Assembly (NCBI RefSeq): GCF_000384295.1
Contig: NZ_KB913037.1
Location: 5,094,868-5,158,867, forward strand
Direction of reading: 5' to 3'
Origin: Amycolatopsis balhimycina FH 1894
Lineage (GTDB): Bacteria > Actinomycetota > Actinomycetes > Mycobacteriales > Pseudonocardiaceae
Length of the DNA stretch: 64,000 nucleotides
Shown here piece after piece: positions 1 to 8,008 of this stretch. Both the position numbers and the translations under genes were made by a program. The first letter of the stretch is position 1. The number at the start of each line of letters is the position of its first letter. A model generated the notes under the pieces. The model was not told the origin of the DNA. It made no database searches and was given only the letters and a program-made list of their open reading frames with translations.

Positions 1-149
1 ACCACGTCCACCAAGACGTCCGTCGACAGGGAGCTCAGCTCGATGCCCGCGCCCGCTTCGCCCAGCATGTGCAGGGTTTCCAGAACCTGGGCGAACTGCT
101 CGGGCGTCAGGCGACCGATGACCAGCTTCTCCGCGAACGCGTTCACCAC
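1..149 (-). CDS. Partial hypothetical protein cut by the left edge
   Basis: An open frame on the minus strand runs off the left edge. It can start at GTG 149 or at the next codon, GTG 146. The visible part is about 49 residues, an amphipathic stretch with LTPEQFAQVLETLHMLGEAG in the middle. I do not recognise the family. It lies 64 nt downstream of the SCP2 gene on the same strand, so it may be co-transcribed with it. The frame is also open upstream of the two GTG codons, so the start is uncertain. Confidence 0.4.
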   Translation of the reverse strand, partial: MVNAFAEKLVIGRLTPEQFAQVLETLHMLGEAGAGIELSSLSTDVLVDV

Positions 150-213
150 GTGGCCGCCGCGGGCACGATGGGGGCGCGGGAGGCGCCATTTCGCGTTTCG
201 GGGCACGGGCGGA

Positions 214-876
214 CTATACGGGGTGCGGTAAGTCGAAGAAACCGATCAGCCCGGCCGCGAAGGCCAGGTCACCTTTGACTTTGATTCTTCCCGTGACGAA
301 CAACACCGCCGGCGTCGCCTGGTGGGTGATGAGCCGGAAGAAGTCGGCCGGGGCGATCGTGATCGTGACGCGGGGGCGGCCGTGCATCTCGCGGCTCACC
401 GTGCACGAGCCGTGCGAAATCGCCGTCTCGTAGCGGTCGTAGCCGCCTTCGCCCACTCCGCCCGAGAGGCGCCAGTGGACCACCGCCTGCAGGTCGCGGG
501 CCCTTTCCGGCCTGATGTGCGCGCCCATGCGGGCGAAGATCTCGTCCAGCACCCGCTCCCGCAGCAGGCGGTCGGAGACGACGCTCTCGAGTTGCGCGCG
601 CGATGCCGAGGCCACCAGGGATGCGAACCGGGCCGGGTCTACTTTGCTCAGGTCGAACGCCGGGGCGCGAGAAGCCAACCGCACGAGCGCGTTCAACAGC
701 CTGCGGAAGTCGTCCTTGCGGAGATCACGCGGATTCAGCGCGTCGGCGAGCGTGTTGACGTCGAGGGAATGGGCCTCGGGGCTCAGCGGGTCGAGGCGCT
801 CCAGCGCGTCGAGCAGCGCTGCCCCCTGGAGCTCCGCGATCCGATCGGCGCTGGTCATCCCGGCGTTTTCGGCCAT
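214..876 (-). CDS. SCP2 sterol-binding domain protein
   Basis: A 220-aa cytoplasmic protein. Residues about 125-220 form an SCP-2 sterol-carrier fold: WRLSGG, then GYDRYETAI, a TITIAPADFFRL strand-helix, and a final GDLAFAAGLIGFF segment. This fold binds fatty acyl-CoA or sterol-like lipids. The N-terminal half is helical and unassigned. An in-frame GTG at 882 exists, but a GGAGAGGGG Shine-Dalgarno is well spaced only for ATG 876. The gene is divergent from the TetR gene, and the intergenic region holds two palindromes. Neighbouring beta-oxidation genes suggest lipid handling, but the ligand is unknown. Confidence 0.8.
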   Translation of the reverse strand: MAENAGMTSADRIAELQGAALLDALERLDPLSPEAHSLDVNTLADALNPRDLRKDDFRRLLNALVRLASRAPAFDLSKVDPARFASLVASASRAQLESVVSDRLLRERVLDEIFARMGAHIRPERARDLQAVVHWRLSGGVGEGGYDRYETAISHGSCTVSREMHGRPRVTITIAPADFFRLITHQATPAVLFVTGRIKVKGDLAFAAGLIGFFDLPHPV

Positions 877-892
877 GGTCACCCCTCTCCAG

Positions 893-906
893 TTACCCGA
901 GGGTAA
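893..906. promoter_or_regulatory. Palindrome in the SCP2/TetR divergent region
   Basis: TTACCC-GA-GGGTAA is a 6+2+6 inverted repeat about 17 bp upstream of the SCP2 ATG, beside a second palindrome at 909-922. It sits where an operator controlling the SCP2 promoter could lie. The binding protein is unknown. Confidence 0.4.
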
Positions 907-908
907 TA

Positions 909-922
909 CTACTTGCCAGTAG
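909..922. promoter_or_regulatory. Candidate TetR operator CTACT-N4-AGTAG
   Basis: CTACT TGCC AGTAG is a perfect 5+4+5 inverted repeat between the SCP2 and TetR genes. The same half-sites with the same spacing recur at 3871-3884, inside the larger palindrome of the fabG4/fadA2 divergent promoter. This suggests one regulator for both sites. The adjacent TetR protein is the obvious candidate, but that link is inference. Confidence 0.55.
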
Positions 923-1002
923 GTAGGCGGGCAAGCGTGCCGAAATCACTCTCGCGGGTCCGCTCCCGGTACCGTCTCCGGGCAGCAACGAGGAGGTCCA
1001 GC

Positions 1003-1659
1003 GTGTCAGAGGAAGACCAGCGTCCGCCCGAACGGGCCAGACGGCTGCCGCGTGCGGTGCGCGAACGGCAGATCCTGGACGCGGCCGTCCAGGTCTTCTC
1101 GCGCCACGGCTACCACGCCGCGTCGATGGACGAGATCTCCGACGTCGCCGGCGTCTCGAAGCCGATGATCTACACCTACCTCGGCTCGAAGGAAGACCTC
1201 TTCGGCGCGTGCATCCGCCGCGAGGCGACGCGCCTGCTCGAGGCCATCCAGGCCGGCGTGCAGCCCGACCTGCCGCCCGACATGCAGCTCTGGCACGGTC
1301 TGCGGTCCTTCTACCGCTTCGTCGCCGAGTACCGCGAGTCGTGGACGGTCCTGCACCGCCAGGCCCTGACTGTCGGCGGTGCGTTCGCCGCGGAGATCAC
1401 CGACATGCGGGCGCGCGCGATCCAGCTGGTCGCCGTGCTCGTGGTGTCCGCCGGTACCCGCAAGGGCGTTGGCGAGCAGGCCGAGTTTTCCGGCGAAGGC
1501 CTGTCCGCGGCGCTGGTCGGGGCGGCCGAGTCGCTGGCCGACTGGGCCCTCGACCACCCCGATATCTCCGACGGCGTCCTGGCTTCCTGGCTGATGAACC
1601 TCGTCTGGCTCGGCTTCAACGACCTCATCGAGGGCGCGGTCTGGAAGCCGTCAGAGTGA
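1003..1659 (+). CDS. TetR/AcrR family transcriptional regulator
   Basis: A 218-aa TetR-type repressor. The N-terminal helix-turn-helix is clear: ILDAAVQVFSRHGYHAASMDEI, then VAGVSKPMIYTYLGSKEDLF at residues about 25-70. The rest is a helical ligand-binding domain. The open frame extends upstream to 913, but GTG 1003 follows an excellent AGGAGG at about 991, so I place the start there. Its 3' end overlaps the convergent MaoC gene by 9 nt. It probably represses itself and the fabG4/htdX/fadA2 genes through the shared CTACT-N4-AGTAG site, with an acyl-CoA or fatty acid as a plausible inducer. The inducer is a guess. Confidence 0.85.
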   Translation: MSEEDQRPPERARRLPRAVRERQILDAAVQVFSRHGYHAASMDEISDVAGVSKPMIYTYLGSKEDLFGACIRREATRLLEAIQAGVQPDLPPDMQLWHGLRSFYRFVAEYRESWTVLHRQALTVGGAFAAEITDMRARAIQLVAVLVVSAGTRKGVGEQAEFSGEGLSAALVGAAESLADWALDHPDISDGVLASWLMNLVWLGFNDLIEGAVWKPSE

Positions 1660-2493
1660 GCTGATCGAGCCTTCCAGGTGCGGCTTCGACGCGCTCCACA
1701 GCTCGAACGCCCACCCCTCCGGAGTAGCCCACGACGTGAAGCCCGCCTTGGCCGGCAGCAGCACCGGCTGCTTGAAGCGGACGTCCACCGTGAACGCCTC
1801 CGGCAGCCGCCCCTCGAACGCCGCCAGCGCGTGCGCCTTCGTCCACATGCCGTGCGCGATAGCGCGGGGGAAGCCGAAGAGACGGGCCGTCAGCGCGTGC
1901 AGGTGGATGGGGTTGCGGTCTCCCGAAACCTCCGCGTAGCGCCGGCCGATGTCGCCCGGGACCCGCCAGATCGCGTCCGGCGTCGGCGGTACGAGCTGTT
2001 CACGCCGCGATGAAGACCCGGAACCCGAGCCGCGCCGCAGGTACGTGCTGACGTCGCGCCAAACCAGGTCGTCCCCGGTCCAGGCTTCGCTGACGACGTC
2101 GAACTGACGGCCCTTCTCGTGCGGGCGCAAGTTCTCCGTCCGCACGCGCACGGTCAGCGGCTCGGCCAGCCGCAACGCGCGGTGCTGGGTGATCCGGTTC
2201 GCCACGTGCACCATGCCGAGCAGCGGGAACGGGAAACCCGGCTCGGTCATCAGCGCCATCTGCAGCGGGAACGCCAGCATGTGCGGGTACGTCGCCGGCA
2301 GCTCGTCGCTCAGCCGGAACCCGCACACCGCGTTGTACGCAGCGAGGTGCGCCGGGTCCACGACGACGCCGGTGCGCACCAGCTCGGTGTCCGGCAGCTC
2401 GCCGCCCGACGGCTTGTGCAGGACCCCGCCGAGCAGCGCCTTCGGGTACAGCGTGGCCAGGCTCGGCGTGCTGTCGAGTTCGCGGATCGCCAC
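1651..2493 (-). CDS. htdX: MaoC-like (R)-hydroxyacyl dehydratase, HtdX type
   Basis: A 280-aa hotdog-fold enoyl hydratase/3-hydroxyacyl dehydratase. The C-terminal half carries the hydratase-2 motif YAEVSGDRNPIH (catalytic Asp and His), followed by GFPRAIAHGMW. The N-terminal half is a second, degenerate hotdog, giving the usual length for HtdX-like proteins. It starts with GTG one base after the fabG4 stop, so the two are surely co-transcribed. With fabG4 and the divergent fadA2 this reproduces the Mycobacterium Rv0241c-Rv0243 arrangement. Expected role: dehydration or hydration of 3-hydroxyacyl thioesters in fatty acid elongation or degradation. Confidence 0.85.
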   Translation of the reverse strand: MAIRELDSTPSLATLYPKALLGGVLHKPSGGELPDTELVRTGVVVDPAHLAAYNAVCGFRLSDELPATYPHMLAFPLQMALMTEPGFPFPLLGMVHVANRITQHRALRLAEPLTVRVRTENLRPHEKGRQFDVVSEAWTGDDLVWRDVSTYLRRGSGSGSSSRREQLVPPTPDAIWRVPGDIGRRYAEVSGDRNPIHLHALTARLFGFPRAIAHGMWTKAHALAAFEGRLPEAFTVDVRFKQPVLLPAKAGFTSWATPEGWAFELWSASKPHLEGSISSL

Positions 2494-2494
2494 G

Positions 2495-3829
2495 TCACGC
2501 CCCCAGCAGGGCCTGGCCGCAGACGCGGACCACGTTGCCGTTCACCGCGGCCGACGCCGGGTTCGCGTACCAGGCGATCGTCTCGGCGACGTCGACCGGC
2601 AGGCCGCCCTGGCCGAGGCTGGACAGCCGCCGCCCGGCCTCGCGGATGAACACCGGGACCGCCGCCGTCATCTTGGTCTCGATGAACCCGGGCGCGACGG
2701 CGTTGATCGTGCCGCCGTACTCCGCGAGCTGCGGTGCGCCGACGTTCACCATGCCGATGACGCCCGCCTTCGACGTCGCGTAGTTCGTCTGGCCGACGTT
2801 GCCGGCGATGCCCGCGATCGACGAAACGCCGATGATGCGGCCGTTCTCGTTGAGCACCTTGTCGGCGAGCAGCTTGTCGTTCACCGCGAGCTGCGACGCG
2901 AGGTTCACGGCGATCACCGAGTCCCAGGCACTCTCGCTCATGTTGCCCAGCGTCTTGTCGCGCGTGATGCCCGCGTTGTGCACGACGATGTCGACGCCGT
3001 CGTGACGCTCCTTCAGGTACTCCGCGAGCTTCGCGGGCGCGCTCGACGAAGTGATGTCGAGCTGCAGCGCGGACCCGCCGACCTTGTTCGCGACCTTCGA
3101 CAGGTCGCCGCCCTGCGCGGGGATGTCGAGCGCGACGACGTGCGCGCCGTCGCGGGCCAGCACCTCGGCGATCGCCGCGCCGATGCCCCGGGACGCGCCG
3201 GTGACCAGCGCGACCTTGCCGTCGAGGGGCTTTTCCCAGTTCGCGGGCGGAGAAGCCGTCTTACCTTCGGCGCCGATCCGGATGACCTGTGCGTCGACGA
3301 ACGCCGACTTCGCCGAGAGCAGGAAGCGCAGCGTCGACTCCGTCGCCTCTTCGGCGCCATCGGCGACGTACACGAGCTGGGCGGTCGCGCCGCGCTTCAG
3401 CTCCTTGCCCACCGAACGGATGAAACCTTCGAGGGCGCGCTGCGCGATCCGCTCGCGGCCCTCGACCTGCTCCGGCGGGGTACCGAGCACGACGACCCGG
3501 CCGGACGGGCCGACGCTGCGGATCACCGGGTGGAAGAAGTCGTAGACCTCACGCAGGCGGGCGGGATCGGTGACGCCGGTGGCGTCGAAGACGAGCGCCG
3601 CGTGCCGGTCGGCCGGGGTGCCGATGACCTCGATGCCGGCGTCGGCGAGCCGGTCACGAAGGGTCTTCTCCAGCCGTCCGCCGGGCGCGGCGCCGAGAAG
3701 TGCGGGACCCTCGAGGGCGGGTTGGCCGGGCTTGTAGCGGCGCAGTGTCGCGGGGTTCGGCAGGCCGAGCTTCGGCACCACGAACTTCCCCAACGGGGTT
3801 TTCGTGAACTGCTGGTACCTGTCAGCCAT
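2495..3829 (-). CDS. fabG4: Long-form 3-oxoacyl-thioester reductase FabG4
   Basis: A 444-aa short-chain dehydrogenase of the high-molecular-weight FabG type. Residues about 1-205 form the extra N-terminal flavodoxin-like domain. The reductase domain follows, with the NAD(P)-binding motif TGASRGIG near residue 215, HNAG, the catalytic Ser in GVSSIAG, and the YATSK Tyr/Lys pair. It reduces 3-oxoacyl-CoA or -ACP; mycobacterial FabG4 prefers NADH and CoA esters. It is first in a tight operon with the MaoC gene. Its promoter region holds a 22-bp palindrome shared with the divergent thiolase. Confidence 0.9.
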   Translation of the reverse strand: MADRYQQFTKTPLGKFVVPKLGLPNPATLRRYKPGQPALEGPALLGAAPGGRLEKTLRDRLADAGIEVIGTPADRHAALVFDATGVTDPARLREVYDFFHPVIRSVGPSGRVVVLGTPPEQVEGRERIAQRALEGFIRSVGKELKRGATAQLVYVADGAEEATESTLRFLLSAKSAFVDAQVIRIGAEGKTASPPANWEKPLDGKVALVTGASRGIGAAIAEVLARDGAHVVALDIPAQGGDLSKVANKVGGSALQLDITSSSAPAKLAEYLKERHDGVDIVVHNAGITRDKTLGNMSESAWDSVIAVNLASQLAVNDKLLADKVLNENGRIIGVSSIAGIAGNVGQTNYATSKAGVIGMVNVGAPQLAEYGGTINAVAPGFIETKMTAAVPVFIREAGRRLSSLGQGGLPVDVAETIAWYANPASAAVNGNVVRVCGQALLGA

Positions 3830-3866
3830 CGGTTGCCTCCCGTGCCGTCTGCGTCACGCCGCAGTC

Positions 3867-3888
3867 TAACCTACTCCTGAGTAGGTTA
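3867..3888. promoter_or_regulatory. 22-bp palindromic operator between fabG4 and fadA2
   Basis: TAACCTACTC-CT-GAGTAGGTTA is a perfect 10+2+10 inverted repeat centred between two divergent starts (3829 minus, 3923 plus). It contains CTACT-N4-AGTAG, the same core found at 909-922 upstream of the TetR gene. The position suits simultaneous repression of both transcripts. Confidence 0.7.
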
Positions 3889-3922
3889 CAGTGTGCAGGA
3901 GCCGACCAGAGAGGTGAAGTTC

Positions 3923-5227
3923 ATGCCGCCGAAACAGCGCCATCCAAAAGCAGCACCAGCCGTGCGCAAGGTCGCGATCATCGGGGGCAACCGGATCCCC
4001 TTCGCGCGGTCCAACGGGCCGTACGCGAAGGCGTCGAACCAGGACATGTTCACCGCCGCGCTCGACGGCCTGGTCAGCCGCTTCTCGCTGCAGGGCGAGG
4101 TGATCGGCGAGGTCGCCGCCGGCGCCGTGCTCAAGCACTCGAAGGACTTCAACCTGGCCCGCGAGAGCGTGCTGGGCAGCAAGCTCTCGCCCGCGACGCC
4201 CGCGTCCGACGTCCAGATGGCGTGCGGCACCGGCCTGCAGGCCATCGTCAACGTCGCCAACAAGATCGCGCTCGGCCAGCTCGACTCGGCCATCGCCGGC
4301 GGCGTCGACACCACGAGCGACGCGCCGCTGGCCGTGAACGAGGACCTGCGCCAGATCCTCATCGGGCTCAACGCCGCGAAGACGCTCGGCGACCGGCTCA
4401 AGCTCGTCGCGAAGATCCGGCCCGGCCACATCGTGCCGGCGATCCCGCGCAACTCCGAGCCGCGCACCGGCCTGTCGATGGGCGAGCACGCCGCGCTCAC
4501 CGCGAAGGCCTGGGAGATCACCCGCGAGGCGCAGGACGAACTGGCCGCGAGCAGCCACCAGAAGCTCGCCGCCGCCTACGAGCGCGGGTTCTTCGACGAC
4601 CTGGTGACGCCGTTCCTCAAGCTCGCCCGCGACCAGAACCTCCGCCCGGACTCGACCGCGGAGAAGCTCGCCAAGCTCAAGCCGGCCTTCGGCGGCCCGA
4701 ACGGGACGATGACCGCGGGCAACTCGACGCCGCTGACCGACGGCGCGTCGACGGTCCTGCTGGCCACCGACGAGTGGGCGAAGGCGCACAAGCTGCCGGT
4801 GCTGGCGTACCTGACGTTCTCGCAGACCGCGGCCGTCGACTACGTCCACGGGGACGAAGGCTTGCTGATGGCGCCCGCGTACGCCGTGCCGCGGATGCTC
4901 GCCCGGGCCGGGCTTTCCTTGCCGGACTTCGACTTCTACGAGATCCACGAGGCTTTCGCGTCGCAGGTGCTGGCCACGCTCAAGGCGTGGGAGGACCCGG
5001 CGTTCGCCAAGGAGAAGCTGGAGCTGGACGAGCCGCTCGGCGCGATCGACCGGGCGAAGCTCAACGTCAACGGCTCGTCGCTGGCGGCCGGGCACCCGTT
5101 CGCCGCGACCGGCGGCCGGATCGTCGCGACGCTGGCGAAGCTGCTGCACGAGAAGGGGTCCGGCCGCGGCCTGATCTCGATCTGCGCGGCCGGCGGCCAG
5201 GGCGTCACCGCGATCCTGGAGAAGTAG
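3923..5227 (+). CDS. fadA2: Acetyl-CoA C-acyltransferase (thiolase), FadA2-like
   Basis: A 434-aa thiolase for the thiolytic step of beta-oxidation. The nucleophile Cys is in QMACGTGLQ, the His pair is represented by EIHEAF and the AAGHP segment, and the second catalytic Cys is in CAAGGQG at the C-terminus. The frame opens at 3893, but ATG 3923 has an AGGTGA Shine-Dalgarno 5 nt upstream and gives a normal N-terminus. It is divergent from fabG4 across a perfect palindrome and ends in a strong hairpin shared with the convergent DoxX gene. Confidence 0.88.
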   Translation: MPPKQRHPKAAPAVRKVAIIGGNRIPFARSNGPYAKASNQDMFTAALDGLVSRFSLQGEVIGEVAAGAVLKHSKDFNLARESVLGSKLSPATPASDVQMACGTGLQAIVNVANKIALGQLDSAIAGGVDTTSDAPLAVNEDLRQILIGLNAAKTLGDRLKLVAKIRPGHIVPAIPRNSEPRTGLSMGEHAALTAKAWEITREAQDELAASSHQKLAAAYERGFFDDLVTPFLKLARDQNLRPDSTAEKLAKLKPAFGGPNGTMTAGNSTPLTDGASTVLLATDEWAKAHKLPVLAYLTFSQTAAVDYVHGDEGLLMAPAYAVPRMLARAGLSLPDFDFYEIHEAFASQVLATLKAWEDPAFAKEKLELDEPLGAIDRAKLNVNGSSLAAGHPFAATGGRIVATLAKLLHEKGSGRGLISICAAGGQGVTAILEK

Positions 5228-5235
5228 CGCGCAAG

Positions 5236-5288
5236 TTCGTGAAGGCCACCTTGAGGAACTTGAAGTTCCTCAAGGTGGCCTTCACGAA
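5236..5288. terminator. Bidirectional hairpin terminator, fadA2/DoxX
   Basis: A perfect inverted repeat with 24-nt arms and a 5-nt loop (TTGAA) fills the gap between two convergent genes. The left arm begins TTCGTGAAGGCC and the right arm ends GGCCTTCACGAA. There is no U-tract, so this may be a dispersed intergenic palindrome that serves as a terminator. Confidence 0.75.
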
Positions 5289-5296
5289 GTTTGGCG

Positions 5297-5842
5297 TCAG
5301 TGGGGGAGCGCCTTCTGGGCCCGCTTGGCGAGCTTGTTCGCGCGCTTCTGCCCCTTGCGGCTCAGCTTCTCGGCGCTGTGGCCGACGTCCTTCGCGGCGC
5401 GGCGCGCGCGCCAGCCGACCGACGGCTTCCCGTGCGTGTCGGCGACCGCGAGCAGCAGGCCACCGGCCAGGCTCGCGTTCTTGAAGAACTGGACCTGCTG
5501 CTGCTGACGCTCGCCCGGGTCCTTGATGGCCCAGAAGCTGTGCGTCGAGAGCGTCGTCGGCACCAGGCTGCCGAGCAGCAGCCCGGCCGCGAGCCGAGGC
5601 GCCTTGCCGGACGCGAGCGCGAGGCCGGCGCCGATCTTCACCGCGGCGTCGAGCCGGACGAGCGTCACCGGGTCGCGCGGGACCTGCGCCGGCACGACGT
5701 CGCCCAGCTTGTCGAACGCGTTGTTGAGGAACGGTTCCGCCACCTTGGCGTGCCCCTCGGCCTGCCTCAGCGCATTGATCCCGCCCGTCACGAAGATCGT
5801 GGCGAGCAGGGGACGTGCCACTCGACGGAGTATCACGGTCAT
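5297..5842 (-). CDS. DoxX family membrane protein
   Basis: A 181-aa integral membrane protein with four hydrophobic segments in the DoxX pattern: LLATIFVTGGINAL near the N-terminus, VKIGAGLALASG, AAGLLLGSLVPTTL and LAGGLLLAVADT. It ends in a very basic cytoplasmic tail of about 40 residues. DoxX-like proteins are linked to thiol and oxidative stress systems in mycobacteria, but the molecular role is poorly defined. ATG 5842 is the natural start. It is monocistronic and convergent with fadA2. Confidence 0.8.
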   Translation of the reverse strand: MTVILRRVARPLLATIFVTGGINALRQAEGHAKVAEPFLNNAFDKLGDVVPAQVPRDPVTLVRLDAAVKIGAGLALASGKAPRLAAGLLLGSLVPTTLSTHSFWAIKDPGERQQQQVQFFKNASLAGGLLLAVADTHGKPSVGWRARRAAKDVGHSAEKLSRKGQKRANKLAKRAQKALPH

Positions 5843-6190
5843 AGCCTTCCTCGTACGGGCCGCTGCCTGGTCGAACCTACTCCGTGGATGCCCGCTCGGC
5901 CCGTGCTCGAATCCTCATCGCCCTTTCTGCGCGAATATCGGCCGAACGCTAGAAAGGGTTAGAAAGCCTTAGCGGTTGAGCTTGACGCTCGGGACGCGAT
6001 GAAGATCTACGCGGAACGGAACCTGACCGACTAGTCGCGCGTCGATAGGTGCGCACTGGGGGTAGAGACGAGCAGGGCTGCAGACCTGTTCGTCTCTATG
6101 TACGGCCATCCGGTCGAACCTCGGCGACACGCGCTAGGCGTCTATGGCGGAATATCGGGCTCGCGCTAGATACGCCGATAACTTGGCAGA
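5843..6190. other. Gene-free interval upstream of DoxX and the AAA ATPase
   Basis: I see no convincing coding frame in these 348 bases. The DNA is less G+C-rich than its surroundings. It holds an imperfect 23-nt direct repeat, GAATATCGG-N6-GCTAGA(A/T)A, at 5933-5955 and 6150-6172, plus a TAGAAAG doublet near 5950-5967. The divergent DoxX and ATPase promoters must both lie here. Confidence 0.6.
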
Positions 6191-7381
6191 GTGGACCCCA
6201 TCCGCAACCCCTTCGCGCCGGGCGCCGGGCAGCGGCCGCCTGAGCTGGCCGGGCGCGAGCGTGAGCTCAAGGCGTTCGAAGTGGTGCTGGAGCGGGTGGC
6301 GCGGGGGAGACCCGAACGCAGTCTCGTCCTCACCGGGCTCCGGGGTGTCGGCAAGACCGTGCTCCTCGGGGAGCTGCGCGCGATGGCCGTGCGGCACAAG
6401 TGGGGCGCCGGCAAGATCGAAGCCCGGCCGGACGCCGAGCTGCGGCGGCCGCTGTCGGCCGCGCTGCACCGGGCCATCCGGGACCTCGCCGTGCGGCATC
6501 GGGCGCCGGATCGGGTCGAAGAGGTTCTCGGCGTCCTGAAAGCGTTCGCGCTGCGGGCCAACAAGGCCGACGCGAAGCTGCGTGACCGCTGGCAGCCGGG
6601 CATCGACGTGCCGACCGCGCAGGGGCGGGCCGACTCCGGGGACATCGAGATCGACCTCGTCGAGCTGTTCACCGACGTCGCCGAGCTGGCCGCGGACGTC
6701 GGCACCGGCGTCGCGCTGCTCATCGACGAAATGCAGGACCTGCAGCCGGACGACGTCTCGGCGTTGTGCGCGGCCTGCCACGAGCTGTCCCAGTCCGGGG
6801 CGCCGCTCGTGGTCGTCGGCGCCGGGTTACCGCATCTGCCCGCCGTCCTGTCGGCCTCGAAGTCCTACTCCGAACGCCTCTTCCGGTACGCGCGCATCGA
6901 CCGGCTCAACCGCGAAGACGCCGACTTCGCCGTGATGGCGCCGATCGAGCGCGAGGACGCCGGCATCGAGCCGGAAGCCCTCGACGCGCTCTTCGACGCC
7001 TCCGGCGGCTACCCCTACTTCATCCAGGCCTACGGCAAGGCGGCCTGGGACGCGGCGCCGTCGGACCCGATCACGGTCAAGGACGTCCAGGTCGCCGCGC
7101 CCGAAGCGGAGTCGGAGCTGGCCGTCGGCTTCTTCGGGTCACGCTACGAGCGCGCGACGCCGGCCGAGCGCGAGTACCTGCAGGCAATGGCCGAGCTGAC
7201 CCAGGGCCGCGACGAGCCCGCCGGCACCGCCGACGTCGCCGTGTTCCTCGGGCGGAAGCCGTCGTCCCTGTCGCCGGCGCGCGACAGCCTGATGAAGAAG
7301 GGCCTCGTCTACTCCGCCGAGCGGGGGCAGATCGCCTTCACCGTCCCGCACTTCGGCCACTACCTGCTCGGCCGCGACTGA
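6191..7381 (+). CDS. AAA-type ATP-binding protein (Orc1/Cdc6-like architecture)
   Basis: A 396-aa P-loop ATPase. The N-terminus begins DPIRNPFAPGAG and leads to a Walker A, GLRGVGKT, at about residues 49-56. Walker B LLIDEMQD follows near 180, then a sensor-1-like LVVVGAG segment. The last 90 residues look like a winged helix (REYLQAMAEL and SLSPARDSLMKKGLVY). This resembles AAA proteins of the STAND/Orc type, whose cellular role in actinomycetes is mostly unknown. A TAACTT -10 element at 6179-6184, 6 nt before GTG 6191, predicts a leaderless mRNA. It has no functional partner nearby. Confidence 0.75.
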   Translation: MDPIRNPFAPGAGQRPPELAGRERELKAFEVVLERVARGRPERSLVLTGLRGVGKTVLLGELRAMAVRHKWGAGKIEARPDAELRRPLSAALHRAIRDLAVRHRAPDRVEEVLGVLKAFALRANKADAKLRDRWQPGIDVPTAQGRADSGDIEIDLVELFTDVAELAADVGTGVALLIDEMQDLQPDDVSALCAACHELSQSGAPLVVVGAGLPHLPAVLSASKSYSERLFRYARIDRLNREDADFAVMAPIEREDAGIEPEALDALFDASGGYPYFIQAYGKAAWDAAPSDPITVKDVQVAAPEAESELAVGFFGSRYERATPAEREYLQAMAELTQGRDEPAGTADVAVFLGRKPSSLSPARDSLMKKGLVYSAERGQIAFTVPHFGHYLLGRD

Positions 7382-7642
7382 CCTGGGCTTTTCCGGCTCT
7401 CTCGCGGTCTATCAGCGTCGATAGCTTTCTCTAGCATTATTACTAGATAGGGCTAGAACTCGATAGCAGGTTGCTTGGCCGTGACCGGCGCCACCCCACA
7501 TCTCTCCGGAAGTTACCCAAGTTTGCCGATGATTCATCGGCGAGTGCGCCACATCACCGGATATTCGTTGGAGTCTTTGTGAAAAAAGGTGCATACTAGA
7601 AGCACAAGCCACCAAGACCCTCCGAAGGGGATGCAGAAACCG
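7382..7642. other. A+T-rich interval between the ATPase and a small ORF
   Basis: No gene is seen over 261 bases. The first 90 bases are unusually A+T-rich for this genome and full of CTAG and CGATAG words: CTATC-AGCGTC-GATAG at about 7410 and TCTAG-N8-CTAGA at about 7431. A likely promoter for the 49-aa gene lies at 7568-7597 (TTGGAG, 18-nt spacer, CATACT). Confidence 0.5.
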
Positions 7643-7792
7643 ATGAACAACATCGCCGCCAAGCTCCGTGCCCACCGCGCCGAGGCTCGCACTCGCCGGG
7701 CGCTGAACCGGGCGATCGACACCGCCGCCACCGCGACGGTCCGTCAGGAACTCATCGCGATCGCGCAGGCTCGCTCGAACTACATGCGCTGA
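7643..7792 (+). CDS. Small basic helical protein, 49 aa
   Basis: Reads MNNIAAKLRAHRAEARTRRA at its N-terminus, then a second helix ending in ARSNYMR. It is rich in Arg and Ala and predicted to be fully helical. An in-frame ATG at 7631 would add four residues; GAAGGGG just upstream suits neither start perfectly. A plausible promoter precedes it and a hairpin terminator follows at 7888-7933, so it is probably expressed as a single gene. The function is unknown; small proteins of this type occur in related actinomycetes. Confidence 0.6.
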   Translation: MNNIAAKLRAHRAEARTRRALNRAIDTAATATVRQELIAIAQARSNYMR

Positions 7793-7887
7793 TCTCTCAC
7801 CTCGTGGTGGTCGCCCATTCGAGTGACCTAGACCACATGGCGCTATCGATGTAACGCCACGCGAAGTGGTGTCGATACCCCGTACGA

Positions 7888-7933
7888 CCCCGTGATGCTG
7901 GCGGACCCCCGACCTGGCAGCATCGCGGGGTTT
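7888..7933 (+). terminator. Hairpin terminator after the 49-aa gene
   Basis: CCCCGTGATGCTG pairs with CAGCATCGCGGGG (13 bp, one mismatch) around a 17-nt loop and is followed by TTT. It separates the small gene from the MarR-GNAT promoter. Confidence 0.6.
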
Positions 7934-7947
7934 CCCATATCCAGGAC

Positions 7948-7988
7948 TTGCCGGACGCGGATTCCGCAGTATTCTTTGACTTCGTCAA
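7948..7988 (+). promoter_or_regulatory. MarR-GNAT promoter with overlapping palindromic operator
   Basis: A TTGCCG -35 (7948-7953), a 16-nt spacer and a TATTCT -10 (7970-7975) precede the MarR-GNAT gene. The predicted start point falls inside TTGAC-TTC-GTCAA (7976-7988), a perfect 5+3+5 inverted repeat. That position suits autorepression by the encoded MarR domain. Confidence 0.6.
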
Positions 7989-8008
7989 CGAGTTTGTTGA
8001 GGTGGTCA

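Noticed and set aside
913..1002. N-terminal extension of the TetR protein
   Set aside because: The added 30 residues are basic and low complexity, would cover the palindromic operator, and lack a Shine-Dalgarno. GTG 1003 has AGGAGG.
5874..5884. AACCTACTCC upstream of DoxX as a TetR operator
   Set aside because: Only one half-site is present; the other arm does not pair. A similar lone half-site near 50724 was discarded for the same reason.
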